A DNA stretch of 64,000 nt from Bradyrhizobium sp. CB2312. Its GTDB lineage: Bacteria > Pseudomonadota > Alphaproteobacteria > Rhizobiales > Xanthobacteraceae. The position numbers and the translations under genes were made by a program. This document shows positions 43,369 through 52,579 of the stretch, piece by piece; positions within the stretch are counted from its first letter, which is position 1, and each line of letters begins with the position of its first letter. The notes under the pieces were generated by a model. The model was given only the letters and a program-made list of their open reading frames with translations, was not told the DNA's origin and made no database searches. Location: the NCBI RefSeq assembly GCF_029714425.1, contig NZ_CP121668.1:3307501-3371500 (forward strand). The letters are read 5' to 3'.

Positions 43369-45354
43369 ATGTCCGGAACCAAAATCCTCTGGGGGCAGGT
43401 AATCGCCGTCGGCTTGATCGTTCTGCTGGCGATCTGGGGAGCCACCGAATGGACGGCGTGGCGGCTCGCCTACCAACCGGAGCTTGGCCGGCCCTGGTTC
43501 GAACTGTTAGGTTGGAAAGTCTACTACCCGCCGGTCTTTTTCTGGTGGTGGTTCGTCTACGACGCGTATGCGCCTCAGGTTTTTGTCGAGGGAGCCTTCA
43601 TCGCGGCGGCGGGGACCTTCATTTCGATCGCGGTGGCGATCGGCATGTCGGTCTGGCGGGCGCGTGAGGCGAAGAACGTTGAGACCTATGGTTCTGCGCG
43701 CTGGGCCAACGCGGAGGAGGTCAAAGCCGCCGGGCTTCTCGGTCCCGACGGCGTGGTGCTAGGCGAACTCGACAGCGATTACCTTCGTCATGACGGGCCG
43801 GAACACGTGTTGTGTTTCGCACCGACGCGGTCTGGCAAAGGCGTCGGTCTCGTCGTTCCATCTCTGTTGGCTTGGCCCGGTTCAGCCATCGTTCACGACA
43901 TCAAGGGCGAGAACTGGCAATTGACCGCCGGCTTCCGTTCGCGGCATGGCCGTGTGCTGCTGTTCGACCCGACCAACCCAAAGTCCTCGGCCTACAATCC
44001 GCTGCTCGAGGTCCGGCGCGGAGAGTGGGAGGTGCGCGACGTCCAGAACGTGGCCGACGTCCTGGTTGACCCCGAAGGCTCGCTCGACAAACGGAACCAT
44101 TGGGAGAAGACCAGTCATTCGCTCCTGGTCGGCGCCATCCTTCATGTTCTCTATGCCGAGACGGACAAGACCCTGGCCGGTGTGGCCGCGTTCCTGTCTG
44201 ACCCCAAACGGCCGATCGAGGCGACGTTGAAGGCAATGATGACCACGCCGCACCTTGGCGAGCAGGAGGCCCATCCCGTGGTCGCCTCGACAGCGAGAGA
44301 ACTTCTCAACAAGTCCGAAAACGAACGCTCCGGCGTCCTGTCCACCGCGATGTCGTTCCTTGGGCTCTACCGCGATCCCGTCGTGGCCCAGGTGACGTGT
44401 CGTTGCGACTGGCGGATCGCGGACCTGATCGCGGATGTCCGCCCGACGACGCTGTACCTCGTGGTGCCTCCCTCGGATATCTCACGGACGAAGCCGCTAA
44501 TTCGTCTTGTGCTGAATCAGATCGGGCGGCGGCTGACCGAAGACTTGCACGCTCGCGATCGGCGGCACCGAGTCCTGATGTTGCTTGACGAATTTCCGGC
44601 ATTAGGCCGGCTTGATTTCTTCGAGTCCGCGCTCGCCTTCATGGCGGGGTACGGCATCAAGAGTTTCTTGATCGCGCAGTCGCTGAACCAGATCGAGAAG
44701 GCCTACGGGCCAAACAACGCGATCCTGGACAACTGCCACGTCCGGGTCAGCTTTGCGACCAATGACGAGCGGACTGCCAAGCGGGTATCCGACGCACTGG
44801 GTACGGCAACTGAGATGCGGGCGATGAAGAACTATGCCGGGCACAGGTTGAACCCTTGGCTGGGGCACCTGATGGTCTCGCGCCAGGAGACGGCAAGGCC
44901 GCTGCTGACGCCCGGCGAGGTCATGCAGCTTCCACCGATGGACGAGATCGTCATGGTGGCAGGCACGGCGCCGATCAGAGCTAAGAAAGCCCGCTACTAT
45001 GAGGATCGGCGGTTTACCGAGCGGATCTTGCCGCCGCCCGATCCGGCGGCATCCGGCCGGTCATCGCGAACGGACGGATGGTCAACACTTGGGACGCTGA
45101 AGCCGGCGCCGCCCCCAACCGACAGGGGGCAAGGAGAGGAAGACACGGCGAACAGCGGCCTGCGCCGCGAGCCCGAACTCCCCGATCACGTCGCGATCGC
45201 TAAGGAGACGACCGAGCCGACGCCCGCAGAGGAATTTGCCGCCGTGCTTGACGACGACGAGGATGCGGTCCGCCAGTCTGGACTTATGCGTCAGCAGATG
45301 CGCGGTGTCGCTCGTCAAATCGCCATGGACCCGAATGACGGCATGGAGCTCTGA
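43369..45354 (+). CDS. traG: TraG/VirD4-type coupling protein
   Basis: This 661-residue protein should carry the relaxase-DNA complex to the secretion channel. Two N-terminal membrane segments are visible (VIAVGLIVLLAIWGATEW and FIAAAGTFISIAVAIGMSVW). Walker A is APTRSGKGVGLVVPS near residue 153, and Walker B LMLLDEFPALGRL near residue 403. SLNQIEKAYGPNNAILDNCH and RETARPLLTPGEVMQLP are further TraG signatures. The gene follows rlxS after 36 bases and is followed after 6 bases by a ribbon-helix-helix gene, so all three form an operon. Confidence 0.96.
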   Translation: MSGTKILWGQVIAVGLIVLLAIWGATEWTAWRLAYQPELGRPWFELLGWKVYYPPVFFWWWFVYDAYAPQVFVEGAFIAAAGTFISIAVAIGMSVWRAREAKNVETYGSARWANAEEVKAAGLLGPDGVVLGELDSDYLRHDGPEHVLCFAPTRSGKGVGLVVPSLLAWPGSAIVHDIKGENWQLTAGFRSRHGRVLLFDPTNPKSSAYNPLLEVRRGEWEVRDVQNVADVLVDPEGSLDKRNHWEKTSHSLLVGAILHVLYAETDKTLAGVAAFLSDPKRPIEATLKAMMTTPHLGEQEAHPVVASTARELLNKSENERSGVLSTAMSFLGLYRDPVVAQVTCRCDWRIADLIADVRPTTLYLVVPPSDISRTKPLIRLVLNQIGRRLTEDLHARDRRHRVLMLLDEFPALGRLDFFESALAFMAGYGIKSFLIAQSLNQIEKAYGPNNAILDNCHVRVSFATNDERTAKRVSDALGTATEMRAMKNYAGHRLNPWLGHLMVSRQETARPLLTPGEVMQLPPMDEIVMVAGTAPIRAKKARYYEDRRFTERILPPPDPAASGRSSRTDGWSTLGTLKPAPPPTDRGQGEEDTANSGLRREPELPDHVAIAKETTEPTPAEEFAAVLDDDEDAVRQSGLMRQQMRGVARQIAMDPNDGMEL

Positions 45355-45360
45355 GGCGAT

Positions 45361-45786
45361 ATGCGCGACCGGATGAACGTCTATTTCCCGCCAGAGCTTC
45401 TGAAACAGATCTCGGAGCTTGCCGATCGCAAGAAGCTTTCCCGGTCTGCGATCGTGGAAGCGGCTGTCGCTTCGTTTCTGTCACCGGACGGCGCGGACAG
45501 GCGGGAGGCGGCATTTACCCGTCGTCTGGATCGGCTGTCGCGTCAGATGCAGAGGCTGGAGCGCGACGTCGGTCTGACGGCCGAGACCTTGGCTCTCTTC
45601 ATCCGTTTCTGGCTGACGATCACGCCACCATTGCCCAACGACGCCCAGGCGGCCGCGCAGATGAAGGGAAGGGAGCGCTTCGAAGGATTTGTCGAGGCGC
45701 TCGGGCGCCGCTTGCAAAAGGGGCAAAGCTTTTTGCGCGAGATTCCAGAAGACATCCGCCGTCAGGACCCGGCCGACGAAACCTGA
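45361..45786 (+). CDS. Ribbon-helix-helix (CopG-type) protein
   Basis: This 141-residue protein starts MRDRMNVYFPPELLKQISEL, a ribbon-helix-helix DNA-binding domain. It continues with a coiled region (RRLDRLSRQMQRLERDVGL) and a hydrophobic helix (ALFIRFWLTITPPLP). Relatives always lie between traG and trbB in rhizobial ICEs and may regulate the operon or help the relaxase at oriT. It begins six bases after the traG stop. Confidence 0.85.
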   Translation: MRDRMNVYFPPELLKQISELADRKKLSRSAIVEAAVASFLSPDGADRREAAFTRRLDRLSRQMQRLERDVGLTAETLALFIRFWLTITPPLPNDAQAAAQMKGRERFEGFVEALGRRLQKGQSFLREIPEDIRRQDPADET

Positions 45787-45920
45787 CTGAGCGTCCTAGA
45801 TACTGCTATCGCGCTGTCCCTTCTTTTCCTACGCCAGCCCACGACGGCAGCAATTTAGCCGAACTGGCAAAAGCTGGACGCGCTATCGGCTCAAACGAGC
45901 TGAGAGCAAAAGGGGCAAGC

Positions 45921-47249
45921 ATGCAAATCTTAATAGCATGGTGTCGTATCGCGTGCGTTTTTCTTCCTTTTGCCGCTGGATACTATCTTTCGTATCTGTT
46001 TCGAACGATCAACGCTTTGATCGCCAGTCAACTCAGCTCGGATACCGGGCTTGGGACTGCCGACCTCGGGTTGCTTACGTCAGTCTATTTCCTTGTTTTC
46101 GCGGCGGCTCAGATCCCAGTCGGCATATTGTTGGACCGATTTGGTCCGCGTCGCGTCCAGAGTGTTCTGCTCTTGCTCGCAGCAGTGGGCGCCGCACTGT
46201 TCGCGGTATCGACCGGCTTCCTGTCACTTTTGATCGCGCGCGCAATGATCGGGGTTGGTGTGGCGGCGGCGCTGACAGCAGGTCTGAAATCCATAATCCT
46301 TTGGTTCCCCAGGGAGCGAGTTGCCTTGCTGAACGGCTACATGGTCATGCTGGGCTCGCTAGGAGCGGTGACCGCTACTGCTCCCGTCGAACACCTGCTC
46401 GCTTGGATGGGCTGGCGGCAGTTCTTTGAGATCCTGGCAGCCGCTACTGGTGCGATAGCCATTCTCATCTATGTCGTGGTGCCTGAACGAGGCGCTGTCC
46501 CATCAACAGCGCGCGCCACCCTTGGCTCCGTTTTCGGCGATCGGCGCTTCTGGCGCATTGCCCCGTTGTCGGCGACTTGCGTTGGATCGGCCTGGTCCCT
46601 GCAGGGATTGTGGGCATCGCCGTGGCTGACAGACGTAGAGGGATTTGATCGCGCAAGTCTCGTTAGACAGCTTTTCATGATGTCCATCGTACTTTGCGGC
46701 GGCGCTTGGCTGTTCGGTATGACGGTCCATTGCATCAAACGAAAGGGAATCGGGGCTGAGACAATATTGGCGATGGTTGCACTACTGTTTATCGCAGCCG
46801 AGTTAGCCTTGATCCTGCGAGCGCCTCTGCCGTCCATCTTGCCATGGTCCGTTGTCGCAATTGTTGGAACAGCGACCGTGGTTAGCTTCGCGGCGATAGC
46901 TGATTACTTTCCATCAGAGCTCGCCGGTCGTGCCAACGGTGCCTTGAACGTTCTGCATTTCGGTTGGGCATTTTCGGCTCAATACGCGACAGGCCTGATC
47001 CTGGAGCAATGGTCCACGGAGGATGGCCATAGGTCCGTCCTGGCGTATCAAGTTGCGTTCGGACTCAACGTGGCAGTGCAGATCGCGGCGTTCGTTTGGT
47101 TCGCGCTACCGTGGCTCCGATCCTTCACCTGGTGGATGGCTTCAATTCCCCTCTTCACGCCGATTTGCGTTTCCGACGTAGTCGAACCGGTCATGTCGTA
47201 TGAGCAAACTCTCGTACTAATGCCGCCGGATGACGATACGGAGTGGTGA
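45921..47249 (+). CDS. Major facilitator superfamily transporter inserted in the transfer region
   Basis: This 442-residue protein has about 12 predicted membrane segments. Near residues 60-80 it has LLDRFGPRRVQSVLLL, the usual loop motif after the second helix, preceded by SVYFLVFAAAQIPVG. The sequence SLGAVTATAPVEHLLAWMGW resembles sugar/organic-acid exporters of the UhpC/NNP-like group, but the substrate is unknown. It lies on the transfer-gene strand between the ribbon-helix-helix gene and trbB, where conserved ICEs usually have no transporter. It looks like cargo. Confidence 0.85.
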   Translation: MQILIAWCRIACVFLPFAAGYYLSYLFRTINALIASQLSSDTGLGTADLGLLTSVYFLVFAAAQIPVGILLDRFGPRRVQSVLLLLAAVGAALFAVSTGFLSLLIARAMIGVGVAAALTAGLKSIILWFPRERVALLNGYMVMLGSLGAVTATAPVEHLLAWMGWRQFFEILAAATGAIAILIYVVVPERGAVPSTARATLGSVFGDRRFWRIAPLSATCVGSAWSLQGLWASPWLTDVEGFDRASLVRQLFMMSIVLCGGAWLFGMTVHCIKRKGIGAETILAMVALLFIAAELALILRAPLPSILPWSVVAIVGTATVVSFAAIADYFPSELAGRANGALNVLHFGWAFSAQYATGLILEQWSTEDGHRSVLAYQVAFGLNVAVQIAAFVWFALPWLRSFTWWMASIPLFTPICVSDVVEPVMSYEQTLVLMPPDDDTEW

Positions 47250-47260
47250 GCCGCGACCCG

Positions 47261-47280
47261 CAACCTTACGCGTAAGGTTG
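47261..47280. promoter_or_regulatory. Perfect 20-bp palindrome after the MFS gene
   Basis: CAACCTTACGCGTAAGGTTG is an uninterrupted palindrome 12 bases after the transporter stop and about 200 bases before trbB. It has no T-run, so it is more likely a protein-binding site than a terminator. Confidence 0.5.
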
Positions 47281-47478
47281 TCCCGACGAACGCTGACCAG
47301 CATTCATTGCGATCGAACTGGGTCATTCGAGCAGGCGTCAAAATATCCGTTCCCAGCCTTTCTTTTCCTACGCCGGGCTACGATCGCTGAAAGCGCTGGT
47401 TGCACTACGTCGGTTGGTGGCCTTCTTAATCATCGCCATGAGGACGCTCTTTAGACGTCCTCCTTCGGTGGGGCAGCG

Positions 47479-48441
47479 ATGGCAATCCATTCCTTTCAAT
47501 CGGAGGCGAATTCGCGCGGTGCGCGAATGCTGCGTAGCGCGCTTGGTGCCGCCATTGCGAGTTACCTGGAAGACGACGCAGTCGTCGAGGTCATGCTCAA
47601 TCCAGACGGCCGGCTGTGGATCGACCGGCTGTCGAGCGGCCTCATCGATACCGGCGAAACATTGTCTCCGGCGGATGGCGAACGCATCGTTCGTCTGGTG
47701 GCACACCATGTAGGCGCGGAGGTGCATGCTGGCTCGCCACGTGTCTCGGCCGAATTACCCGGGACCGGCGAGCGCTTTGAAGGCCTCTTACCCCCAGTCG
47801 TTGCCGCTCCTGCCTTCGCTATCCGTAAGCCCGCCGTCGCTGTGTTCACTCTCGACGACTATGTCGCCGCCGGCACTATGACATCGGATCAGGCCAAGGC
47901 CCTGAGACGTGCGGTTGCCGCGCGCAAGAACATCCTCGTCGCTGGCGGCACGTCCACGGGAAAGACGACGTTGACCAACGCGCTTTTGGCCGAGGTGGCA
48001 AAGACCTCCGATCGGGTCGTGCTGATCGAAGACACCCGCGAGCTTCAGTGCAAGGCGCCCAATCTCGTCGCGCTACGTACCAAGGACGGCGTCGCCACGC
48101 TGTCGGACCTCGTCCGCTCATCGCTCCGCCTCCGCCCGGACCGCATCCCGGTCGGTGAGGTCCGCGGTGCTGAAGCGCTCGACTTGCTCAAAGCGTGGGG
48201 TACCGGCCATCCCGGCGGCATCGGGACCATCCACGCGGGCACCGCACTCGGCGCGCTGCGGCGGCTCGAGCAACTCATCCAGGAAGCCGTCATCACGGTT
48301 CCGCGCGCTCTGATCGCTGAGACCATCAACCTCGTCGCCGTGCTTGCAGGCCGTGGCGCCGATCGTCGCGTCGCCGAACTCGCCCTCGTCAACGGGCTCG
48401 GAGCAGCCGGCGACTACAGCCTTTCACAAGCAGGAGACTGA
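47479..48441 (+). CDS. trbB: TrbB, secretion ATPase of the conjugation channel
   Basis: This 320-residue VirB11-type hexameric ATPase has [20 protein letters not shown] with Walker A near residue 155, then [20 protein letters not shown] and [20 protein letters not shown] near residues 240-260. The N-terminal part includes [20 protein letters not shown]. It powers pilus assembly and substrate transport at the inner membrane. It opens the trb operon; trbC starts one base after its stop with GTG. Confidence 0.96.
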   Translation: MAIHSFQSEANSRGARMLRSALGAAIASYLEDDAVVEVMLNPDGRLWIDRLSSGLIDTGETLSPADGERIVRLVAHHVGAEVHAGSPRVSAELPGTGERFEGLLPPVVAAPAFAIRKPAVAVFTLDDYVAAGTMTSDQAKALRRAVAARKNILVAGGTSTGKTTLTNALLAEVAKTSDRVVLIEDTRELQCKAPNLVALRTKDGVATLSDLVRSSLRLRPDRIPVGEVRGAEALDLLKAWGTGHPGGIGTIHAGTALGALRRLEQLIQEAVITVPRALIAETINLVAVLAGRGADRRVAELALVNGLGAAGDYSLSQAGD

Positions 48442-48442
48442 C

Positions 48443-48769
48443 GTGAGTCCGCAATTTCGCTTTCTTCGAGAAGCCGCGTCTCTGGCTGCTTCCGGTACGG
48501 TTCTTCTGACGACCGCGCCGGCATGGGCGGCTGGCTCGAACATGCCGTGGGAGCAGCCCCTCAATCAGATCCTGCAATCGGTCGAAGGGCCGGTCGCCAA
48601 GATCATCGCCGTCATTATCATCGTCGTCACGGGTTTGACGCTCGCGTTCGGCGATTCGTCCGGCGGCTTCCGCAGGTTGATCCAGATCGTGTTCGGTCTG
48701 TCGATCGCGTTTGCTGCCTCAAGTTTCTTCCTGTCGTTCTTCTCGTTCGGCGGCGGCGTGGTGATCTGA
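48443..48769 (+). CDS. trbC: TrbC, pilin precursor of the conjugative pilus
   Basis: This 108-residue pilin precursor starts with GTG 48443, one base after trbB. The signal region (LREAASLAASGTVLLTTAPA, cleavage near WAAGSN) is followed by two hydrophobic helices (VAKIIAVIIIVVTGLTLAFG and IQIVFGLSIAFAASSFFLSF). The mature part would be processed by TraF encoded at 35.4 kb. The stop overlaps the trbD start (TGATG). Confidence 0.92.
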   Translation: MSPQFRFLREAASLAASGTVLLTTAPAWAAGSNMPWEQPLNQILQSVEGPVAKIIAVIIIVVTGLTLAFGDSSGGFRRLIQIVFGLSIAFAASSFFLSFFSFGGGVVI

Positions 48770-49032
48770 TGGATGATCCCGTCGCAGGTTTTGTCGTGCC
48801 CGTTCACCGTGCCCTGACCGAACCGATCTTGATGGGCGGTGCGCCGCGGTCGGTCGCGATCGTCAACGACACCTTGGCAGCCGCCCTTGGACTTGGACTG
48901 CGGCTGTGGATCGCCGGTCTCGTCCTCTGGTTCATCGGCCACATGGCTGCCGTGTGGGCCGCCAAGCGCGATCCCGCCTTCGTCGATGTTGTGCGCCGGC
49001 ATCTGCGCATTCCCGGTCATCTCAACGTCTGA
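48769..49032 (+). CDS. trbD: TrbD, conjugal transfer inner-membrane protein
   Basis: This 87-residue VirB3-like protein reads FVVPVHRALTEPILMGGAPR, then LGLGLRLWIAGLVLWFIGHM with a long hydrophobic segment, and ends with a basic tail (RRHLRIPGHLNV). It sits between trbC and trbE, with the trbC stop overlapping its start. Size, order and membrane pattern all fit the trb operon. Confidence 0.93.
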   Translation: MDDPVAGFVVPVHRALTEPILMGGAPRSVAIVNDTLAAALGLGLRLWIAGLVLWFIGHMAAVWAAKRDPAFVDVVRRHLRIPGHLNV

Positions 49033-49041
49033 GCCTCGATC

Positions 49042-51483
49042 ATGATGAATCTCGCCGAATACCGTCATTCCAATGCTCGTCTGGCAGACTTTCTGCCTTG
49101 GGCAGCCCTCGTCGACAAGGGAATCATCCTGAACAAGGATGGATCGTTCCAGCGGACGGCAAAGTTCCGGGGACCTGACCTGGACAGCGCAGTCCCGGCT
49201 GAACTCGTCGCCGTCGCCGGTCGTCTGAACAACTCGCTGCGTCGCCTCGGATCTGGCTGGGCCGTCTTCGTCGAGGCGCAGCGTCATTTTGCGGGGTCTT
49301 ACCCACCGAACAGTTTTCCAGACGTCGCGTCGGCGTTGGTGGATGCGGAGCGCAGGGCTCAGTTCGAGGAGGCTGGCGCGCACTACGAGTCCAGCTATTT
49401 CCTGACGTTTCTCTATCTGCCGCCGGAGGAGGGCGCTGCCAAGGCGGAGCGGCTGCTCTACGAGGGCCGCGATCGCACGGTTGGTGCAGATGCTCGCGAG
49501 GTGCTCCGCGGATTTGTCGATCAAACCAACCGTGTGCTGCAGCTCGTCGAAGGGTTCATGCCCGAATGTGGCTGGCTCGACGATCAGGACACGCTGACCT
49601 ACCTGCACTCAACGATCTCGACCAAGCGTCATCGCGTTCGCGTGCCCGAAATTCCCATGTACATCGATGCGCTGTTGGCTGACCAGCCGCTGACCGGCGG
49701 GCTCGAGCCGATGCTGGGTTCGGCCAATGTGCGGGTTCTGACGATTGTCGGCTTTCCAGGTGCGATGACGCCAGGAATCCTGGACGACCTGAACCGCCTG
49801 GCCTTTTCGTATCGCTGGTCGACCCGAGCAATCATGCTCGACAAGACCGATGCGACCAAGCTGCTGACCAAGATCCGCCGCCAGTGGTTCGCGAAGAGAA
49901 AGTCCATCGGCGCCATCCTCAAGGAGGTGATGACCAACGAGGCGTCGACACTGCTTGATACCGACGCCCATAACAAAGCTCTCGATGCCGACGCGGCCCT
50001 GCAAGAGCTGGGGTCGGACCAAATCGGACAAGCCTTTGTCACGGCGACCATCACGGTGTGGGACCGCGATCCCAATGCTGCCGATGAAAAGCTCCGTCTG
50101 GTCGAGAAAATTATTCAAGGCCGCGACTTTACCTGCATGAACGAGACGGTGAATGCCGTCGAAGCCTGGCTCGGCAGCCTGCCGGGGCATGTCTATGCCA
50201 ATGTGCGGCAACCGCCAGTCTCGACCCTCAACCTCGCTCATATGATTCCGATATCGGCCGTGTGGGCGGGCGAGGCGAGGGACCTGCACTTCAAGGGTCC
50301 GCCGCTCCTGTTCGGCAAGACCGAGGGTTCTACACCGTTCCGGTTCTCGCTCCACGTCGGTGACGTCGGCCACACGCTTGTGGTGGGGCCGACGGGTGCC
50401 GGCAAGTCGGTGCTGCTGGCGCTGATGGCGTTGCAGTTCCGTCGCTATCCGAATTCTCAGGTCTTTGCGTTCGATTTTGGCGGTTCGATCAGAGCTGCCG
50501 CGCTTGCCATGGGCGGTGATTGGCACGATCTCGGCGGCGCGTTGTCTGACGAGGGCGATCAAGCCGTCGCGTTGCAGCCGCTGGCCCGGATCGACGATCC
50601 TTCCGAGCGCGGATGGGCGACGGAATGGATCGGGGCGATCCTGGCACGGGAGAAGATCGAGATCACCCCTGAGGTCAAGGATCATCTGTGGTCGGCGCTG
50701 ACGTCTCTTGCCTCGGCGCCGATGCAGGAACGGACCCTGACGGGCCTGTCTGTCCTGCTGCAATCGAACTCCTTGAAACGTGCTTTGCAGCCCTATTGTC
50801 TGGGCGGTCCCTCGGGGCGCCTGCTAGATGCTGAATACGAGCATCTTGGGGAAGGGGCGGTCCAGGCGTTCGAGACCGAAGGGCTGATCGGAACGAGCGC
50901 AGCGCCTGCCGTGCTGGCGTATCTGTTCCACCGGATTGGGGACCGTCTCGACGGTCGGCCGACCCTCCTGATTGTCGATGAAGGTTGGCTTGCCCTCGAC
51001 GACGAGGATTTTGCCGGCCAGCTCCGCGAATGGCTGAAGACGCTCCGGAAAAAGAATGCGTCGGTTATCTTCGCCACCCAGTCGCTTTCGGACATCGACG
51101 GGTCCGCGATCGCGCCGGCGATCATCGAAAGCTGCCCGACGCGCGTGTTGTTGCCGAACGAACGGGCAATCGAGCCGCAGATAACCGCAATCTACCGCCG
51201 CTTCGGCCTCAACGATCGCCAGATCGAGCTTTTAAGCCGGGCCACGCCGAAGCGCGACTACTACTGCCAGTCCCGCCGGGGCAACCGGATGTTTGAACTT
51301 GGCCTTGGCGAGGTTGCACTCGCATTCACCGCAGCCTCTTCCAAGACCGACCAGGCGGCCATCGCGCAGCTCCTCGCCGAACATGGACCTGATGGCTTCG
51401 TGCCCGCCTGGCTTCGGCACCGTGGCGTCGAGTGGGCCACAGATCTGATCCCCAATCTCGTCAATCTGGAGAAATCGCAATGA
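49042..51483 (+). CDS. trbE: TrbE, VirB4-type channel ATPase
   Basis: This 813-residue ATPase energises the conjugation channel. It starts MMNLAEYRHSNARLADFLPW. Walker A (VVGPTGAGKSVLLALMAL) lies near residue 450, and Walker B (LLIVDEGWLALDDEDFAGQL) near residue 640, followed by ASVIFATQSLSDIDGSAIAP. The VirB4-like C-terminus includes RAIEPQITAIYRRFGLNDRQ. Its last four bases overlap the trbJ start. Confidence 0.96.
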   Translation: MMNLAEYRHSNARLADFLPWAALVDKGIILNKDGSFQRTAKFRGPDLDSAVPAELVAVAGRLNNSLRRLGSGWAVFVEAQRHFAGSYPPNSFPDVASALVDAERRAQFEEAGAHYESSYFLTFLYLPPEEGAAKAERLLYEGRDRTVGADAREVLRGFVDQTNRVLQLVEGFMPECGWLDDQDTLTYLHSTISTKRHRVRVPEIPMYIDALLADQPLTGGLEPMLGSANVRVLTIVGFPGAMTPGILDDLNRLAFSYRWSTRAIMLDKTDATKLLTKIRRQWFAKRKSIGAILKEVMTNEASTLLDTDAHNKALDADAALQELGSDQIGQAFVTATITVWDRDPNAADEKLRLVEKIIQGRDFTCMNETVNAVEAWLGSLPGHVYANVRQPPVSTLNLAHMIPISAVWAGEARDLHFKGPPLLFGKTEGSTPFRFSLHVGDVGHTLVVGPTGAGKSVLLALMALQFRRYPNSQVFAFDFGGSIRAAALAMGGDWHDLGGALSDEGDQAVALQPLARIDDPSERGWATEWIGAILAREKIEITPEVKDHLWSALTSLASAPMQERTLTGLSVLLQSNSLKRALQPYCLGGPSGRLLDAEYEHLGEGAVQAFETEGLIGTSAAPAVLAYLFHRIGDRLDGRPTLLIVDEGWLALDDEDFAGQLREWLKTLRKKNASVIFATQSLSDIDGSAIAPAIIESCPTRVLLPNERAIEPQITAIYRRFGLNDRQIELLSRATPKRDYYCQSRRGNRMFELGLGEVALAFTAASSKTDQAAIAQLLAEHGPDGFVPAWLRHRGVEWATDLIPNLVNLEKSQ

Positions 51484-52211
51484 GGCGACTTGGCCTATTG
51501 GTGGCCGCTGGCACAGTCGCGCTGGTGCTTGGCCTCCCGGTGCCGGCACGGGCGCAATGGGTCGTCTTTGATCCTAACAATTACGTTCAGAATGTCCTGA
51601 CCGCCGCGCGAGAGCTTCAGCAGATCAACAATCAGATCACCTCGTTGCAGAACGAGGCGCAAATGCTAATCAATCAGGCGAAGAATCTAGCAAGTCTGCC
51701 ATATTCGTCGCTGCAGCAACTGCAAGCGTCGATCCAGCGGACCCAGCAATTACTGGCCCAGGCCCAGCGCATCGCCTACGACGTCCAGCAGATTGATCGC
51801 GCCTTCTCGACCAGTTACGCGCCCGCGACCAGCAGCCTGTCGAACCAATCGCTGATCTTGAACGCTCAATCGCGGTGGCAGAATTCCTATGCCGCAACGC
51901 AAGACGCGCTTCGCGTCCAGGCTGGCGTCGTTGGCAATCTCGACACCAATCGCATCCAGACGACCGCGCTCGTAACGTCAAGCCAAGGTGCTAGCGGCGC
52001 TCTGCAGGCAACGCAGGCTGGCAATCAGCTTCTCGCGCTAAATGCGCAGCAACTCGCTGACCTCACCGCTGTCGTGACGGCGCAGGGCAGGGCGCAGAGC
52101 CTCGAAGCGGCTCAGCGCGCCTCGGCCCAGGATCAGGGACGAGAGCAACTCAGGCGATTCCTGACGCTAGGACAGGGCTATCAATCCTCCAATGTGCAGA
52201 TGTTCCACTAA
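51480..52211 (+). CDS. trbJ: TrbJ, conjugal transfer periplasmic protein (VirB5-like)
   Basis: This 243-residue VirB5-like protein starts MRRLGLLVAAGTVALVLGLP with a signal peptide ending PARAQW. The helical body (VQNVLTAARELQQINNQITS, then SLQNEAQMLINQAKNLASLP) is typical of TrbJ. It should lie at the pilus tip and bridge to the recipient. The start overlaps trbE by four bases; the frame upstream of 51480 belongs to the trbE end and is ignored. Confidence 0.95.
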   Translation: MRRLGLLVAAGTVALVLGLPVPARAQWVVFDPNNYVQNVLTAARELQQINNQITSLQNEAQMLINQAKNLASLPYSSLQQLQASIQRTQQLLAQAQRIAYDVQQIDRAFSTSYAPATSSLSNQSLILNAQSRWQNSYAATQDALRVQAGVVGNLDTNRIQTTALVTSSQGASGALQATQAGNQLLALNAQQLADLTAVVTAQGRAQSLEAAQRASAQDQGREQLRRFLTLGQGYQSSNVQMFH

Positions 52212-52579
52212 TGACTGACGTAAAGGCATTCAAGGCCCTGTCGCTGCTTACGACAATCGGCCTAGTGGCCGTCGCTGCCTGCACAATTCAACTGCGTGGC
52301 GGAGATGATTCTCCGCCGGCACGGAAGGTGGAGCAGACGACCGATGCAACCAACTCCGACCTCGCACGCTGCCGTGGCGTCACTCCCGAGGAAACAACGG
52401 GTTATCGGCATTGTAAGCGCGTTTGGGACGAAAATCGGCGTCGTTTCCTTGGCAAGAAGGACAGCGCCGCAGCTTCCGGCCACGATGACTCAACCAGTTC
52501 GATAGCTGTCTCAAAGGATCAAAGCCGGATCCCGCAGGGATATCCGAACCTTGCGACACCTGAGGCGAGCAAGCCATGA
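52211..52579 (+). CDS. trbK: TrbK-alt, putative entry exclusion lipoprotein
   Basis: This 122-residue protein has a lipoprotein signal (LLTTIGLVAVAACTIQLRGG) with the acceptor cysteine near residue 24. The body ends LARCRGVTPEETTGYRHCKR, then VWDENRRRFLGKK, a pattern of TrbK-alt proteins. Such proteins stop transfer between cells that already carry the element. It overlaps trbJ by one base and trbL by four bases. Confidence 0.88.
   Translation: MTDVKAFKALSLLTTIGLVAVAACTIQLRGGDDSPPARKVEQTTDATNSDLARCRGVTPEETTGYRHCKRVWDENRRRFLGKKDSAAASGHDDSTSSIAVSKDQSRIPQGYPNLATPEASKP

Larger units (their letters stand above)
45821..47374. repeat. Direct repeats flanking the MFS transporter gene
   Basis: TTCTTTTCCTACGCC occurs at 45821-45835 and 47360-47374, with weaker similarity for about ten further bases (a shared ACGA). 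The pair frames the transporter and separates it from the conserved genes on both sides. Confidence 0.55.
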
